NCBI GenBank assembly: GCA_018715025.1
Contig: DVMK01000195.1
Location: forward strand, 1 to 23,600
Source: Candidatus Caccousia avistercoris
Lineage (GTDB): Bacteria > Bacillota > Clostridia > Oscillospirales > Acutalibacteraceae
Direction of reading: 5' to 3'
DNA: 23,600 bases
Under the pieces are notes generated by a model. That model made no database searches and was not told the origin of the DNA. It saw only the letters and a list, made by a program, of their open reading frames with translations. Position numbers and translations under genes: made by a program. Shown in pieces: positions 6,657 through 14,677 of this stretch. Each line of letters starts with the position of its first letter. Position 1 is the stretch's first letter.

Positions 6657-8015
6657 TCAGAGCAGCGTGATCTCGAAGCCTTCGGCGTAAAACGCGCCGC
6701 CCATGGGCACGCAGGAGGCGTCCAGCACAGTGGTTCCGCCCTCGCAGCGGAACTTCACAGGCTGGCCCGTGCGCATGCAGCGGGCCCCCGCGGCCTGGAA
6801 GGGGGCGTGCAGGGTAAGGCGCGAGGGCAGGGACGGGGCTTCGTCCAGCAGAACAAAGGCGAATACCCGGTTTCCCTTCTGCGTGTAGAAGATCCCCTCC
6901 TCCCCATAGGGGGCGCAGGTATGGGTTTCATAAATGCCTTCCCCAAACAGGCGCAGCCAGGCCCCCAGCTCCCGCAGGGAGCGCACGGCGTTCTGGGGCA
7001 GCAGGCCGTCCGGCTGGGGCGCGATGTTCAAGGCCAGGTTGCCGCCCTTGCTCACCACCTCCAGCAGCAGATGCACCAGCTGCCGCCCGGTTTTGAACTC
7101 GTCTGTATAGTGGAAGGAGAAATGCCTTCCCACCGGGATGCAGGTTTCCCAGGGGACGGAAAGGGCCGTCTCGGGCACGGTGGTTTCCGGGGTGATGAAA
7201 TTTTCGTATTCCCCGCCGCAGGTGCGGTCGCACACAATCAGGTGCGGCTGGGTGGTAGAGCGGATTTCCTCCACAATCTGCCCCAGGCGGATGTCCTGGC
7301 CGAGGTTGTCGGGGCGGACCCAGCCGCCGTCCAGCCAAAGCACGTCGATTTTCCCATAATGGGTGCAGAGCTCGCGGAGCTGCTGGTGGACAAACTGCAC
7401 GTACTGCACCCACAGCTCCGGGTGCTCGTCAATGTCATAGTTCACGTTGCGGGTGGGGGCCTCGCCGAACTGAGGGCACCAATAGTAGGGGCTGTGCCAG
7501 TCCGGCTTAGAAAAATAGGTGGAAACGGCAAGCCCGCGGCGGCGGAATTCCCGGTAAAGCGCCCCCACCACGTCCGCGTCGGGGTGGGTGTGGAAGGGGC
7601 AGTCGGGGGCGGTGATTTTGTAGTCGGTTGTCTGGGTGTCGTACATGCAGAAGCCGTCGTGGTGCTTCGTGGTGAACAGAAGGTACCGGAACCCGCATTC
7701 CTTCGCCAGCTCTGCCCAGTCCGCCGCGCAGAACTTCACCGGGTTGAAGGTTTTGTTTGCCTCCCAGTACTGCCGCTTGCACACCTCCCGGGGCGCCCAG
7801 GTGAAGTCCTCCTGGCTCCAGACGGCGTCGCCGTCGCTGAGGGGCCAGCTTTCGTAGGTGCCCAGCTGGGAACCTGGGGCCCAGTGCATCATAAAGCCCA
7901 GCTTCAGCCCCATGAACCATTCCAGATGCCGCTGCACCGCGGGGGATTTGGGGGGAACGTACCCCTCCGGCGGCGAATAGCTGTGCACGCCGTTTTCGAT
8001 TACGGTTTCTTTCAT
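6657..8015 (-). CDS. Alpha-L-fucosidase, GH29, predicted cytoplasmic
   Basis: Glycoside hydrolase of family 29 (452 aa) that removes alpha-linked L-fucose from oligosaccharides by a retaining mechanism. The N-terminal barrel shows FMMHWAPGS (residues 41-49), the KHHDGF motif (117-122), and DVLWLDGGW (224-232), in which Asp229 is the expected nucleophile. A small beta domain follows after about residue 350. There is no signal peptide, so substrate must be imported. It is the last gene of the - strand sugar locus; the start is supported by AAAGGAG five bases before the ATG, and the permease ends 39 bases upstream. Length and motifs are normal. Linkage preference cannot be read from sequence. 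Confidence 0.93.
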   Translation of the reverse strand: MKETVIENGVHSYSPPEGYVPPKSPAVQRHLEWFMGLKLGFMMHWAPGSQLGTYESWPLSDGDAVWSQEDFTWAPREVCKRQYWEANKTFNPVKFCAADWAELAKECGFRYLLFTTKHHDGFCMYDTQTTDYKITAPDCPFHTHPDADVVGALYREFRRRGLAVSTYFSKPDWHSPYYWCPQFGEAPTRNVNYDIDEHPELWVQYVQFVHQQLRELCTHYGKIDVLWLDGGWVRPDNLGQDIRLGQIVEEIRSTTQPHLIVCDRTCGGEYENFITPETTVPETALSVPWETCIPVGRHFSFHYTDEFKTGRQLVHLLLEVVSKGGNLALNIAPQPDGLLPQNAVRSLRELGAWLRLFGEGIYETHTCAPYGEEGIFYTQKGNRVFAFVLLDEAPSLPSRLTLHAPFQAAGARCMRTGQPVKFRCEGGTTVLDASCVPMGGAFYAEGFEITLL

Positions 8016-8054
8016 ACCGTCTCCTTTCTGCCGTCAGCAAAGGGCGGCTCCTGG

Positions 8055-8933
8055 TTACCCTTTTATGCCGCCGGTGGTGATGCCGCCGATGATCGTCTTG
8101 GAAAGCAGCACGAACAGCAGCAGGGTAGGCAGGAACACAATGACCACGGCGGCGAACAGGCCGCCCCAGTCCCCGGTGTACTGCATGGCCACCAGCACGC
8201 TTTTCAGGCCGGGGCCCACCGACATGTTTTTCTCGGAGGATGCAAAAATCAGCGACAGAAAATATTCGTTCCAAATGCCCATGAAATTGAAAATCCCCAC
8301 CGTGATGATGCCGGGCTGCACCAGCGGGAACATGATGGTCCAGAAGGTGCGCATGGGCGGGCAGCCGTCAATGGCCGCGGCCTCCTCATACACGCGGGAC
8401 AAATTGGCAAAGAAGGTGATGAGGAACGTGGTGGTGTAGGGGATCTGCATGCCGATGTACAGCAGGATGAGCATCACCTTTGAGCCGGACAGCCCCGCCT
8501 GGGTGGTGAGGGAGAAAAGGGGCAGCACGATCATGATCTGCGGCACGCTCATGGCCGCCACAAAGCCGCTGCGGATGAAGGAATTCCCCTTGAACACATA
8601 GCGCGCCAGCACGTAGGCCGCCGGGGCGCTGATGAGGACGGACCCCACCATGCCGCAGGTGGCGTACAGCAGGGAATTGAAGAAAAACAGGGAAATGTTG
8701 TTGCTGCTCCAGGCCCTGACGTAGTTTTCAAAGTGCAGGCCGGTGGCGAACCGCAGCGCCTCGCCCCTCATAATCTCCGGCGAGGTGGAAAGGCTGGCCG
8801 CCGTAATCCAGGCCAGCATAATAAAGGTGAACGCCACCCATATAATCAGGATAATATGCCCCGGCAGAAGGCGGAGCTGCTTTTTGGCCTCAAGGCCCAT
8901 ACGGGAGGATCTCCCCTTTTGTACGGATTTCAT
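8055..8933 (-). CDS. Sugar ABC transporter permease, MalG type
   Basis: Membrane permease (292 aa) of a CUT1 importer. It begins with a basic cytoplasmic stretch, then a helix LPGHIILIIWVAFTFIML, and carries an EAA loop YEEAAAIDGCPPMRTFWTI followed by FPL, which docks the ATPase. The C-terminus is IIGGITTGGIKG, the usual MalG-like tail. The ATG at 8933 is preferred over a GTG at 8942, because the GTG overlaps the GGAGG ribosome site that serves the ATG. It lies 15 bases after the MalF-like gene and 39 before the fucosidase, so the three form one operon. Confidence 0.92.
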   Translation of the reverse strand: MKSVQKGRSSRMGLEAKKQLRLLPGHIILIIWVAFTFIMLAWITAASLSTSPEIMRGEALRFATGLHFENYVRAWSSNNISLFFFNSLLYATCGMVGSVLISAPAAYVLARYVFKGNSFIRSGFVAAMSVPQIMIVLPLFSLTTQAGLSGSKVMLILLYIGMQIPYTTTFLITFFANLSRVYEEAAAIDGCPPMRTFWTIMFPLVQPGIITVGIFNFMGIWNEYFLSLIFASSEKNMSVGPGLKSVLVAMQYTGDWGGLFAAVVIVFLPTLLLFVLLSKTIIGGITTGGIKG

Positions 8934-8948
8934 CTGTGCCACCTCCGC

Positions 8949-9854
8949 TCAGAATTCCAGGTCGTCGTTCTTCACAAGCCTGTTGATGATGAAAAACGCA
9001 ATGAGAACCACCAGCGTCATCACCACGCCCACAGCCGCGCCCATGCCCGCGGCCCGCTCGGTGCTGGCCTGCGTGCCGAAGGTAATGGTGTACATGTACA
9101 CGAAGGGCGTAATAGAGCTCAGCTCGCTGGCCTGGGGCGAGGTCCACATCTGGCTCCACACAAAGAAGCCCACCACGCCTATGGTCCAGAAGGTGATGCA
9201 GGTGCGTATTACCCCGCGCAGCAGGGGCAAGGTGATTTTGGTAAACTGGCGGAACCGGTTGGCGCCGTCAATGGTGGCCGCCTCGAAAATGTCGGTGGGC
9301 AGGCGCTCGATGCCGCTGATGAAAATCAGCATGTAATAGCCCACCGAGCCGAAGGAATACGCCGCCAGCAGCGCCCAGAATTTGATGGAACCGTTCATGT
9401 AGTCGGTAAGGGCCAGCTGCTCGGCCCCCAGCATGTCAAAAAAGCTGTGCAGAAGCCCGAACCGCTTGTTGAATACGAAATGGATCCACATGGAGGCCAT
9501 GGCCACCGCGTTGATGATGTTGGGCATGTAGATGACCGCCCGGTAAAAGCTTTTGCCCTTGATGCCGCTGGTGAGGATGACGGCAAACAGCATGGCGGTA
9601 ACCAGCACAAGCACGCCGCCGAAAAGCCAGATTTTGGCAATGTTTGTCATAGAGATTTGGAAAATCTGCGTGTTCAGCAGCTTGGTAAAATTATCAATTC
9701 CCACAAAGCGCCATTTGCTGACAGGGTCGCTCAGCTCCGTCACCTGGAAGAAGCTCATGGCGAAGGTGCGGCAGATGGGGTAAAGGAAAACGACAACAAA
9801 GAAAACCAGAGCCGGCGTCAGAAAGCAGACGATCATGGTTTTGCTCTTTTTCAA
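8949..9854 (-). CDS. Sugar ABC transporter permease, MalF type
   Basis: Membrane permease (301 aa), partner of the MalG-like protein. It opens with the helix TMIVCFLTPALVFFVVVFLYP and has the EAA loop FEAATIDGANRFRQFTKI followed by TLPLL. The reading frame starts at a TTG placed six bases after AGGGAGAG; an ATG six codons in (9836) is the alternative. An intrinsic terminator lies between this gene and the upstream binding-protein remnant, so its expression was probably always lower than that of the binding protein. Residues and length are normal, so the permease looks intact although its binding protein is broken. Confidence 0.91.
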   Translation of the reverse strand: MKKSKTMIVCFLTPALVFFVVVFLYPICRTFAMSFFQVTELSDPVSKWRFVGIDNFTKLLNTQIFQISMTNIAKIWLFGGVLVLVTAMLFAVILTSGIKGKSFYRAVIYMPNIINAVAMASMWIHFVFNKRFGLLHSFFDMLGAEQLALTDYMNGSIKFWALLAAYSFGSVGYYMLIFISGIERLPTDIFEAATIDGANRFRQFTKITLPLLRGVIRTCITFWTIGVVGFFVWSQMWTSPQASELSSITPFVYMYTITFGTQASTERAAGMGAAVGVVMTLVVLIAFFIINRLVKNDDLEF

Positions 9855-9904
9855 AAGGAACTCTCCCTTCCTCAGTTTGAGATGCCGCCGTTTCGGGGGC
9901 CTGC

Positions 9905-9944
9905 CGAAAACAAAGGGAGCTTCTGCCGAAGTAAAAGCTCCCTT
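9905..9944 (-). terminator. Intercistronic terminator between binding protein and permease
   Basis: Read on the - strand, AAGGGAGCTT and AAGCTCCCTT form a perfect 10-bp stem with a 12-base loop, followed by TGTTTTC. Such partial terminators after binding-protein genes reduce transcription of the permeases below that of the binding protein. Confidence 0.75.
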
Positions 9945-10023
9945 CTATTGAAGGTCCTGTGAATTTTATGGTTCCCGTTGCGAAATTCCCAGGTTTACTT
10001 GGCAGGTGCGAAGCCCGGCGGGA

Positions 10024-10398
10024 TTACTTCAGCGCAGCCAGCGTGTCAATAAAGCCCTGCGTGTCCAGCTCGCCCTTGTACAGGCGGATGAGCGCGTCCA
10101 CAATCTGGTCTTTATAGTTCGCATTGTTCTGCATGCCCACGTTCCACTCGTAAGCCTTTGTCACTTCCTTGAAATACGGCTCGGCTTCCGCAACGGCCGC
10201 AGGCCAGGTGGTGTTTGCCGTGTCGGCAGGGATGGTGGTCGTCATTTCCGCCATTTTGGCGTCTGTCTCGCCGGTGACAACCGACAGGATGAAGTCGAAG
10301 GCCTCCTGCTTGTGCTGGCTGCCGTCTACAATGCCGAAGCCCTGCCCGCCGACCATGGAAGCCTCGTGGCCGTCCACGCCGCCTTCCACAGTGGGCCG
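10024..10398 (-). pseudogene. C-terminal remnant of a sugar-binding protein
   Basis: Only about the last 125 residues of a CUT1 binding protein (normally 400-450) remain. The conserved C-terminal block is clear: PTVEGGVDGHEAS, then VGGQGFGIVDGSQHKQEAFDFI, which is the family's GG-x-GxxI-xxxSxxxEAAxxF pattern, and it ends normally with an LKGELDTQG-like region and TLAALK. Upstream of PTVEGG the reading frame turns into unrelated GC-rich sequence and no signal peptide or lipobox is present, so the product cannot be exported or bind sugar. A GTG at 10389 could start a short fragment but has no convincing ribosome site. It reads towards the MalF-like permease. Confidence 0.85.
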
Positions 10399-10440
10399 TC
10401 CAGTTCCTCCCCCATGGGGCGCGCCGGCCGGCGGCGGAGT
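10396..10440. other. Junction of two truncated, divergent genes
   Basis: To the left is the - strand binding protein cut in its C-terminal third, to the right the + strand AraC regulator cut before its DNA-binding domain. Both lose their 5' ends here and no promoter lies between them. The bases are extremely GC-rich (GGCGCGCCGGCCGGCGGCGG). One deletion across the usual shared promoter region would explain both; an assembly error is the other possibility. Confidence 0.75.
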
Positions 10441-10805
10441 CCTCCCGCATATCCTGGGTGAAGCAGTACCTGGACGACCATTTCACCCACGACGTCAATT
10501 TGTCAGAGCTGGCCCAGAGCATCGGGCTGAACAAGCACCACATCATCCGCGTTTTTCACAGCGCCTACGGAATCAGCCCCATCCAGTACATTTTGAAGAA
10601 GCGCTTCGACGAGGCCAAGTTTTACCTGCGCACCAGCGAGAGCAGCATCCGTCAAATCGCGGAACTCTGCGGCTTTCACTCGGCCAACTATTTTTCCCAG
10701 ATGTTCCAGAAAAAGTTCGGCCTCTCCCCCACCCAGTACCGGCAGCGGATCAACCTGCTGGAGGGGATGGAGGAGGGGGAGCTTCTGGGCGCGGCCGAGC
10801 TGTAG
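10437..10805 (+). pseudogene. AraC-type regulator, DNA-binding domain only
   Basis: About 120 residues make a complete AraC/XylS DNA-binding domain: the opening ISWVKQYLDDHFTHDVNL, the first helix-turn-helix LSELAQSIGLNKHHIIRVF, the linker GISPIQYILKKRFDEAK, and the second helix-turn-helix with IRQIAELCGFHSANYFSQMFQKKFGLSPTQYR split across residues 67-98. The sensing N-terminal half (usually 150-400 residues) is absent. The frame is open upstream to the junction but reads unrelated GC-rich codons. A GTG at 10458 has no clear ribosome site. In the intact state this regulator probably controlled the neighbouring sugar locus; now it is likely dead, although a free DNA-binding domain could in principle still bind. 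Confidence 0.8.
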
Positions 10806-10811
10806 GCCGCC

Positions 10812-11810
10812 TCACAGCGCTTCAATGGAGGCCCCCGGGTAGTACCACAGCAGAATTTCCTGCCAGGAGGCGCCCTGCCGGGCCATGTACTGGGCCCCCA
10901 CCTGGCTCATGCCCACCCCGTGGCCGTAGCCCTTCACCGTGAAGGTGAAGGCGTCCTGCCCCCAGGAAACGGTAAAATTCTGCGACCGCAGCCCCAGGGC
11001 AGAGCGGAACACGTCCCCGGACATCTCTTTTCCGCACACCAAAAGGGAGGTGACCGAGCCGGAGTCCGTGCGGGCCAGATCGGTGATCCAGCCGGAGGCG
11101 TCTCCGGAAAAGGACAGCGAGCCGTCCTTCTGCAGCAGCGCCTGCTTCAGCTCTTCCTGGGAAAAAACGGCCGTGGTCTGGTACCCGGCGGCGTACATGT
11201 CGCCGGGGCTGGCCACCGGCACCAGGTAACTGCGCTCGCCGCCCCAAATGTCGGCGGAGCTTTCGGTGACGCCGGAGGAAATGGCGTAGAAGGTGGCGTC
11301 GATGAGCTGCCCGCCGCTCTTCAGCACCAGCCCGCTCACCGCCTGGGCCGCCTGGGTCAGCTTTTCCAGGTACTCCTCATACCGGCTGCCGTACCGGGTC
11401 TGCATCAGCTCAGGGGTCACATATTTTTCCCCAATGGACAGGTCGGCCTCAAAATCGGCCCCCTTCAGGGCGGGGTCCGGGTCGGCCCGCTGCTGCTCCC
11501 GCAGGCGGGCGTAGTAGGTGTAGGCGGCCGCGGCCTGGGCCTTCAGGGCCTCCGGTTCCCAGGCGGGGGAAACCTCAGCGGCGGCGGCCCCCCGCAGAAA
11601 GTCCAGGCGGCTTACCTCTGCCACCTGGCCGGTGGAAGTGTCTAAAATGCGGAAGTCGCCGGGTACGTCCTCCGCCGCCGGCTGGGGCGCCAAAGACTGG
11701 GGCGGGGGCTCTTCCCCCTCCGCCGGGGCGCCGCCGCCCCCCATGGCGAACAGGGGGATGAGGAACATTAGGGCGGCCAGGATGCAGCATTCCACAGCAT
11801 TTCTTTTCAT
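10812..11810 (-). CDS. spoIID: SpoIID/LytB-type peptidoglycan lytic transglycosylase
   Basis: SpoIID (332 aa) cuts glycan strands of peptidoglycan in the engulfment stage of sporulation, working with SpoIIM and SpoIIP at the mother-cell membrane. A hydrophobic N-terminal segment (about residues 9-24) anchors or exports it, followed by a Pro/Glu-rich linker to about 50. The domain shows AAAEVSPAW, with Glu79 at the catalytic position, then EALKAQAAAAYTYY, then ISSGVTESSADIWGG and the C-terminal GYGHGVGMSQVGAQYMA. The ATG is preceded by AAGGAGGACGC. It is a single gene, convergent with the AraC remnant only 6 bases away and divergent from citrate synthase. A LytB-like relative outside sporulation is the alternative. 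Its presence supports a spore-forming lineage. Confidence 0.9.
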   Translation of the reverse strand: MKRNAVECCILAALMFLIPLFAMGGGGAPAEGEEPPPQSLAPQPAAEDVPGDFRILDTSTGQVAEVSRLDFLRGAAAAEVSPAWEPEALKAQAAAAYTYYARLREQQRADPDPALKGADFEADLSIGEKYVTPELMQTRYGSRYEEYLEKLTQAAQAVSGLVLKSGGQLIDATFYAISSGVTESSADIWGGERSYLVPVASPGDMYAAGYQTTAVFSQEELKQALLQKDGSLSFSGDASGWITDLARTDSGSVTSLLVCGKEMSGDVFRSALGLRSQNFTVSWGQDAFTFTVKGYGHGVGMSQVGAQYMARQGASWQEILLWYYPGASIEAL

Positions 11811-11949
11811 AGCGTCCTCCTTCTCAGGATTTACAGTATTTTAAATGAAATTATTCAAAAAATCAGGAAACATTCTTTTATATTCCGAAAATTACCGTAG
11901 AAATTGAATGATTCGCATGAAGAAATTGCATTTTGTAAAAAAGAAGAGA

Positions 11950-11978
11950 TTGACTTTACCGGCGTAATGGGATAAAAT
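11950..11978 (+). promoter_or_regulatory. Sigma-A promoter for citrate synthase
   Basis: TTGACT (11950-11955) and TAAAAT (11973-11978) are separated by 17 bases, each matching five of six consensus positions. It lies in the AT-rich gap between spoIID and the citrate synthase gene, about 45 bases before the ATG. Confidence 0.85.
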
Positions 11979-12029
11979 GTTTCCCATACGAAACAGAAGA
12001 CGGATGCAGAGGGAAAGGGATGGAAAAGA

Positions 12030-13403
12030 ATGGAACCTCGGGAGGCTATGGAAAATAAGAACGCATCGCTGGCGGATCTGTGCGCGGAATTCCGCGCCAA
12101 CAACCAGATCCCCGCGGAAAAATTTGATCTGTACAATGTGAAGCGCGGCCTGCGCAACCCGGACGGCACCGGCGTCATGGCGGGGCTTACCCTCATCTGC
12201 AACGTGCACGGCTACCTGATTGACGACGGCGAGCGCGTGCCGGACGAGGGCCGGCTCACCTACCGGGGCATCGACGTGCGCGACATTGTGGAGGGCTGCC
12301 AGCGGGAAAACCGCTTCGGCTATGAGGAGGTGGCCTGGCTACTGCTGTTCGGCAAGCAGCCCACCCGGCGGCAGCTGGACCGGTTCTGCTCGGTGCTGAA
12401 CGCCTACCGGGAGCTGCCGGAATATTTTGCGGAGGACATGATTGTGAAGGCGCCCTCCCGGAACATTATGAACAAGCTGGCCCGCTCGGTGCTGGCCCTG
12501 TACTCTTACGACGACAACCCGGACGACACCTCTCTGGAAAACAACATGAGGCAGTCTATGCAGCTCATTGCCCGGCTGCCCACCATCATGACCTACGCCT
12601 ACCAGGTGAAGCGCCGCCATTTCGACAAAGAGAGCATGTTCTTCCACCCCATTGACCCCAGCCACTCCATTGCCGAGTCCATTCTGAACGCCATACGGCC
12701 CGACCGGCAGTTCACCGACGACGAGGCCAAGCTGCTGGACCTGTGCATGATGCTGCACGCGGAGCACGGCGGCGGCAACAACAGCACCTTCGCCGCCAGG
12801 GTTCTCTCCTCCACGGGCACGGACATTTACTCTGCCATTGCGGCGGCCATCGGCTCGCTGAAGGGGCCCCGCCACGGCGGCGCCAACCACCGGGTCATGA
12901 CTATGATGGGCGACCTGATGGACCACGTGGACAACTGGGAGGACGAGGGCAAGGTGAAGGACTACCTTGTTAAGATTGTACGCAGGGAAGCGGGCGATCA
13001 TTCCGGATTGATCTACGGCATGGGCCATGCGGTGTACACCATCTCAGACCCCAGGGCTGTGATTTTGAAGGAAAAGGCCAGAAGCATGGCCCAGCAGCGG
13101 GGGCTTCTGCGCCAGTTCGAGCTGTTCGAGCGGGTGGAACGCCTGGCCCCCCAGGTGTTTGCGGAGGTGAAGGGCGACTCGAAGGTGATTTCCGCCAACG
13201 TGGACTTCTACTCCGGCCTGGTGTACGAGTGCCTGGGCATCCCCAGCGACCTGTACACCCCCCTGTTCGCCATTTCCCGCATTGCGGGCTGGTGCGCCCA
13301 CCGCATTGAGGAAATGGAAACCTGCGGCCGCATTATGCGCCCCGCCTACCGTTCTCTTTCTCACCTGCGGCCGTACATTCCTCTGGACGAAAGAACCGAG
13401 TAA
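12030..13403 (+). CDS. Citrate synthase family protein
   Basis: Cytoplasmic enzyme (457 aa) condensing acetyl-CoA with oxaloacetate to give citrate, which in anaerobic clostridia mainly feeds 2-oxoglutarate and glutamate synthesis. The three catalytic residues are all present: His246 in HAEHGGGNNS, His333 in GMGHAVYTISDPRA and Asp392 in SANVDFYSG. The CoA-site region RHGGANHRVM (281-290) is also clear. It is longer than the roughly 370-residue Bacillus enzymes, as in the larger clostridial branch with an N-terminal extension. The ATG at 12030 follows AAAGGGA at eight bases; an in-frame ATG at 12048 has its GGGAGG only two bases away, too close. A 2-methylcitrate synthase activity cannot be excluded, but no propionate genes are nearby. 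Confidence 0.9.
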   Translation: MEPREAMENKNASLADLCAEFRANNQIPAEKFDLYNVKRGLRNPDGTGVMAGLTLICNVHGYLIDDGERVPDEGRLTYRGIDVRDIVEGCQRENRFGYEEVAWLLLFGKQPTRRQLDRFCSVLNAYRELPEYFAEDMIVKAPSRNIMNKLARSVLALYSYDDNPDDTSLENNMRQSMQLIARLPTIMTYAYQVKRRHFDKESMFFHPIDPSHSIAESILNAIRPDRQFTDDEAKLLDLCMMLHAEHGGGNNSTFAARVLSSTGTDIYSAIAAAIGSLKGPRHGGANHRVMTMMGDLMDHVDNWEDEGKVKDYLVKIVRREAGDHSGLIYGMGHAVYTISDPRAVILKEKARSMAQQRGLLRQFELFERVERLAPQVFAEVKGDSKVISANVDFYSGLVYECLGIPSDLYTPLFAISRIAGWCAHRIEEMETCGRIMRPAYRSLSHLRPYIPLDERTE

Positions 13404-13420
13404 CCCCGGTTTTCTGCTGT

Positions 13421-13456
13421 TTCCGCGCCGCCCGCTCGGGGCGGCGCGGAATTTTT
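13421..13456 (+). terminator. Intrinsic terminator after citrate synthase
   Basis: A perfect 13-bp stem, TTCCGCGCCGCCC with its complement at 13439-13451, has a five-base loop and is followed by TTTTT. It starts 18 bases after the stop codon. Confidence 0.92.
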
Positions 13457-13478
13457 GCGCCCCGGCGGGGAATCCCAC

Positions 13479-13507
13479 TCGACTTGCCGCCGCCGGTGTG
13501 CTATAAT
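13479..13507 (+). promoter_or_regulatory. Promoter for the membrane protein gene
   Basis: A perfect TATAAT (13502-13507) has TCGACT 17 bases upstream (four of six) and a TGC just before it, an extended -10 element. Transcription would start near 13514. Confidence 0.75.
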
Positions 13508-13612
13508 AAAAAACGCGCAGGCGGGCGCGCCGCGTCAGGCCGCAAATACCGGGGCCCCGGCCCCGGGTGTGACGCGCCGCGCTTCCCTGCCCTGCCCGGA
13601 GGTGTAATAATT

Positions 13613-14614
13613 TTGGAAAAACAAAAGCACAGCATGCGAATATGGAAAATTTTTCTTGTCACCCTAATCATCGCCCTGCCCATCCGGCTGTACCAGACGC
13701 TGTTTCTTCTGGAGGAGGAAACCGGCTTTTACCGGGACGGCGATCTGACCACCGGGGCGGTGTTCATCGCCCTCATGGCGGGCTGCCTGCTGATTTTCAT
13801 CGAGGGCAGGAAAAACCCGCCGCCGGTACCCGCCATGCCGGTGAAAAGCCTGGGGGCCGCCGTGGCCGGCATGTTCACCGGCTTTCTGTTCTGCGGCCAG
13901 GCGCTGTTCAGCCTGCTGGGAACGCCGGCGGTGGACAACGCCGTTATGAACCAGCTGCTGGCGGCTTCTGAAATTCTGGCGGGCCTGGCCCTGCTGGCGG
14001 CCGCCTACGGCCACGCAGTGGGGCAGAACCTGTGGCGGCGGCATCCGCTGCCCGCCCTGCTGCCCGCTTTGTGGGGCTGCGTATGCCTGGTGGTGCTGTT
14101 CATCACCTACGCCGCCGCCGTCAACATTGCGGAAAACGTGTACGACACCTTCGCGGTGGTGTTTCTGCTGCTGTTTTTCTTCGCCTACGCCAAGCTGCAC
14201 GCGGGTATTGAGCCGGAAAAGGCCGCCTGCGGCGCGCTGCGCTACGGCCTTATGGCCATTCTGTTCGGCGCCGTCACCGTGGTGCCCGAGCTGGCCCAAA
14301 ATGCGGCGGGCATGAGCCCTGTCACCGCCTACCCCTTCGGCATGTACCTGATGAACGGGGCCGCCTCGCTGTTCGTCCTGTTCTTCCTGCTGGGCCTGCG
14401 CCGCACCCCGGCCGCCCCCGCCGCCGGGCCCGAGCCCCCCGCCCGGGGGGAGGAAGCGCCCCCGGAACAGCCCGACGAAACCGAGGGCTTCGCCCAGCGC
14501 CTGCACCAGGCCTACGGGGAAGAGGAAACCTTTCTTCCCCGGGAGGAACCGGCCCCCAGGGAAAATAATTCGGAAAATCAGGAGCAAAATGAGGACAACC
14601 CACTTGTAAAATGA
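13613..14614 (+). CDS. Unknown multi-pass membrane protein with acidic, proline-rich tail
   Basis: I do not recognise the family of this 333-residue protein. It has about eight hydrophobic segments, starting with IFLVTLIIALPIRLYQTLF near the N-terminus, and a soluble tail of roughly 65 residues rich in Pro and Glu (PAAPAAGPEPPARG, later PREEPAP and NNSENQEQNEDN). The start is taken as the TTG at 13613, nine bases after GGAGGT; the frame is open further upstream, but that would include the promoter. An ATG at 13634 is the alternative, although it sits too far from the ribosome site. It lies between citrate synthase and gap with its own promoter, and the gap promoter overlaps its last codons. 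It could be a transport or envelope protein; function unknown. Confidence 0.8.
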   Translation: MEKQKHSMRIWKIFLVTLIIALPIRLYQTLFLLEEETGFYRDGDLTTGAVFIALMAGCLLIFIEGRKNPPPVPAMPVKSLGAAVAGMFTGFLFCGQALFSLLGTPAVDNAVMNQLLAASEILAGLALLAAAYGHAVGQNLWRRHPLPALLPALWGCVCLVVLFITYAAAVNIAENVYDTFAVVFLLLFFFAYAKLHAGIEPEKAACGALRYGLMAILFGAVTVVPELAQNAAGMSPVTAYPFGMYLMNGAASLFVLFFLLGLRRTPAAPAAGPEPPARGEEAPPEQPDETEGFAQRLHQAYGEEETFLPREEPAPRENNSENQEQNEDNPLVK

Positions 14615-14632
14615 ATCCAAATGCTATAAAAT
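14604..14632 (+). promoter_or_regulatory. Promoter for gap
   Basis: TTGTAA (14604-14609) and TAAAAT (14627-14632) are 17 bases apart; the -35 box overlaps the last codons of the preceding gene. The AT-rich stretch that follows leads to a strong TAGGAGGT ribosome site, as expected for a highly expressed glycolytic gene. Confidence 0.7.
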
Positions 14633-14677
14633 AAAGGTAATCCTTAATGAGATTAATTTTTAGGAGGTATTTGTGTT

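Noticed and set aside
10418..10425. GGCGCGCC at the gene-remnant junction read as a cloning scar or rare-cutter site
   Set aside because: In DNA this GC-rich such strings arise by chance, and no vector or adapter sequence surrounds it. Read mapping is the proper test of the junction.
11815..11900. Sigma-E promoter for spoIID
   Set aside because: On the - strand ATA-containing and ATACTGT-like strings exist, but their spacing is about eight bases, too short for a sigma-E promoter, so no site is called.
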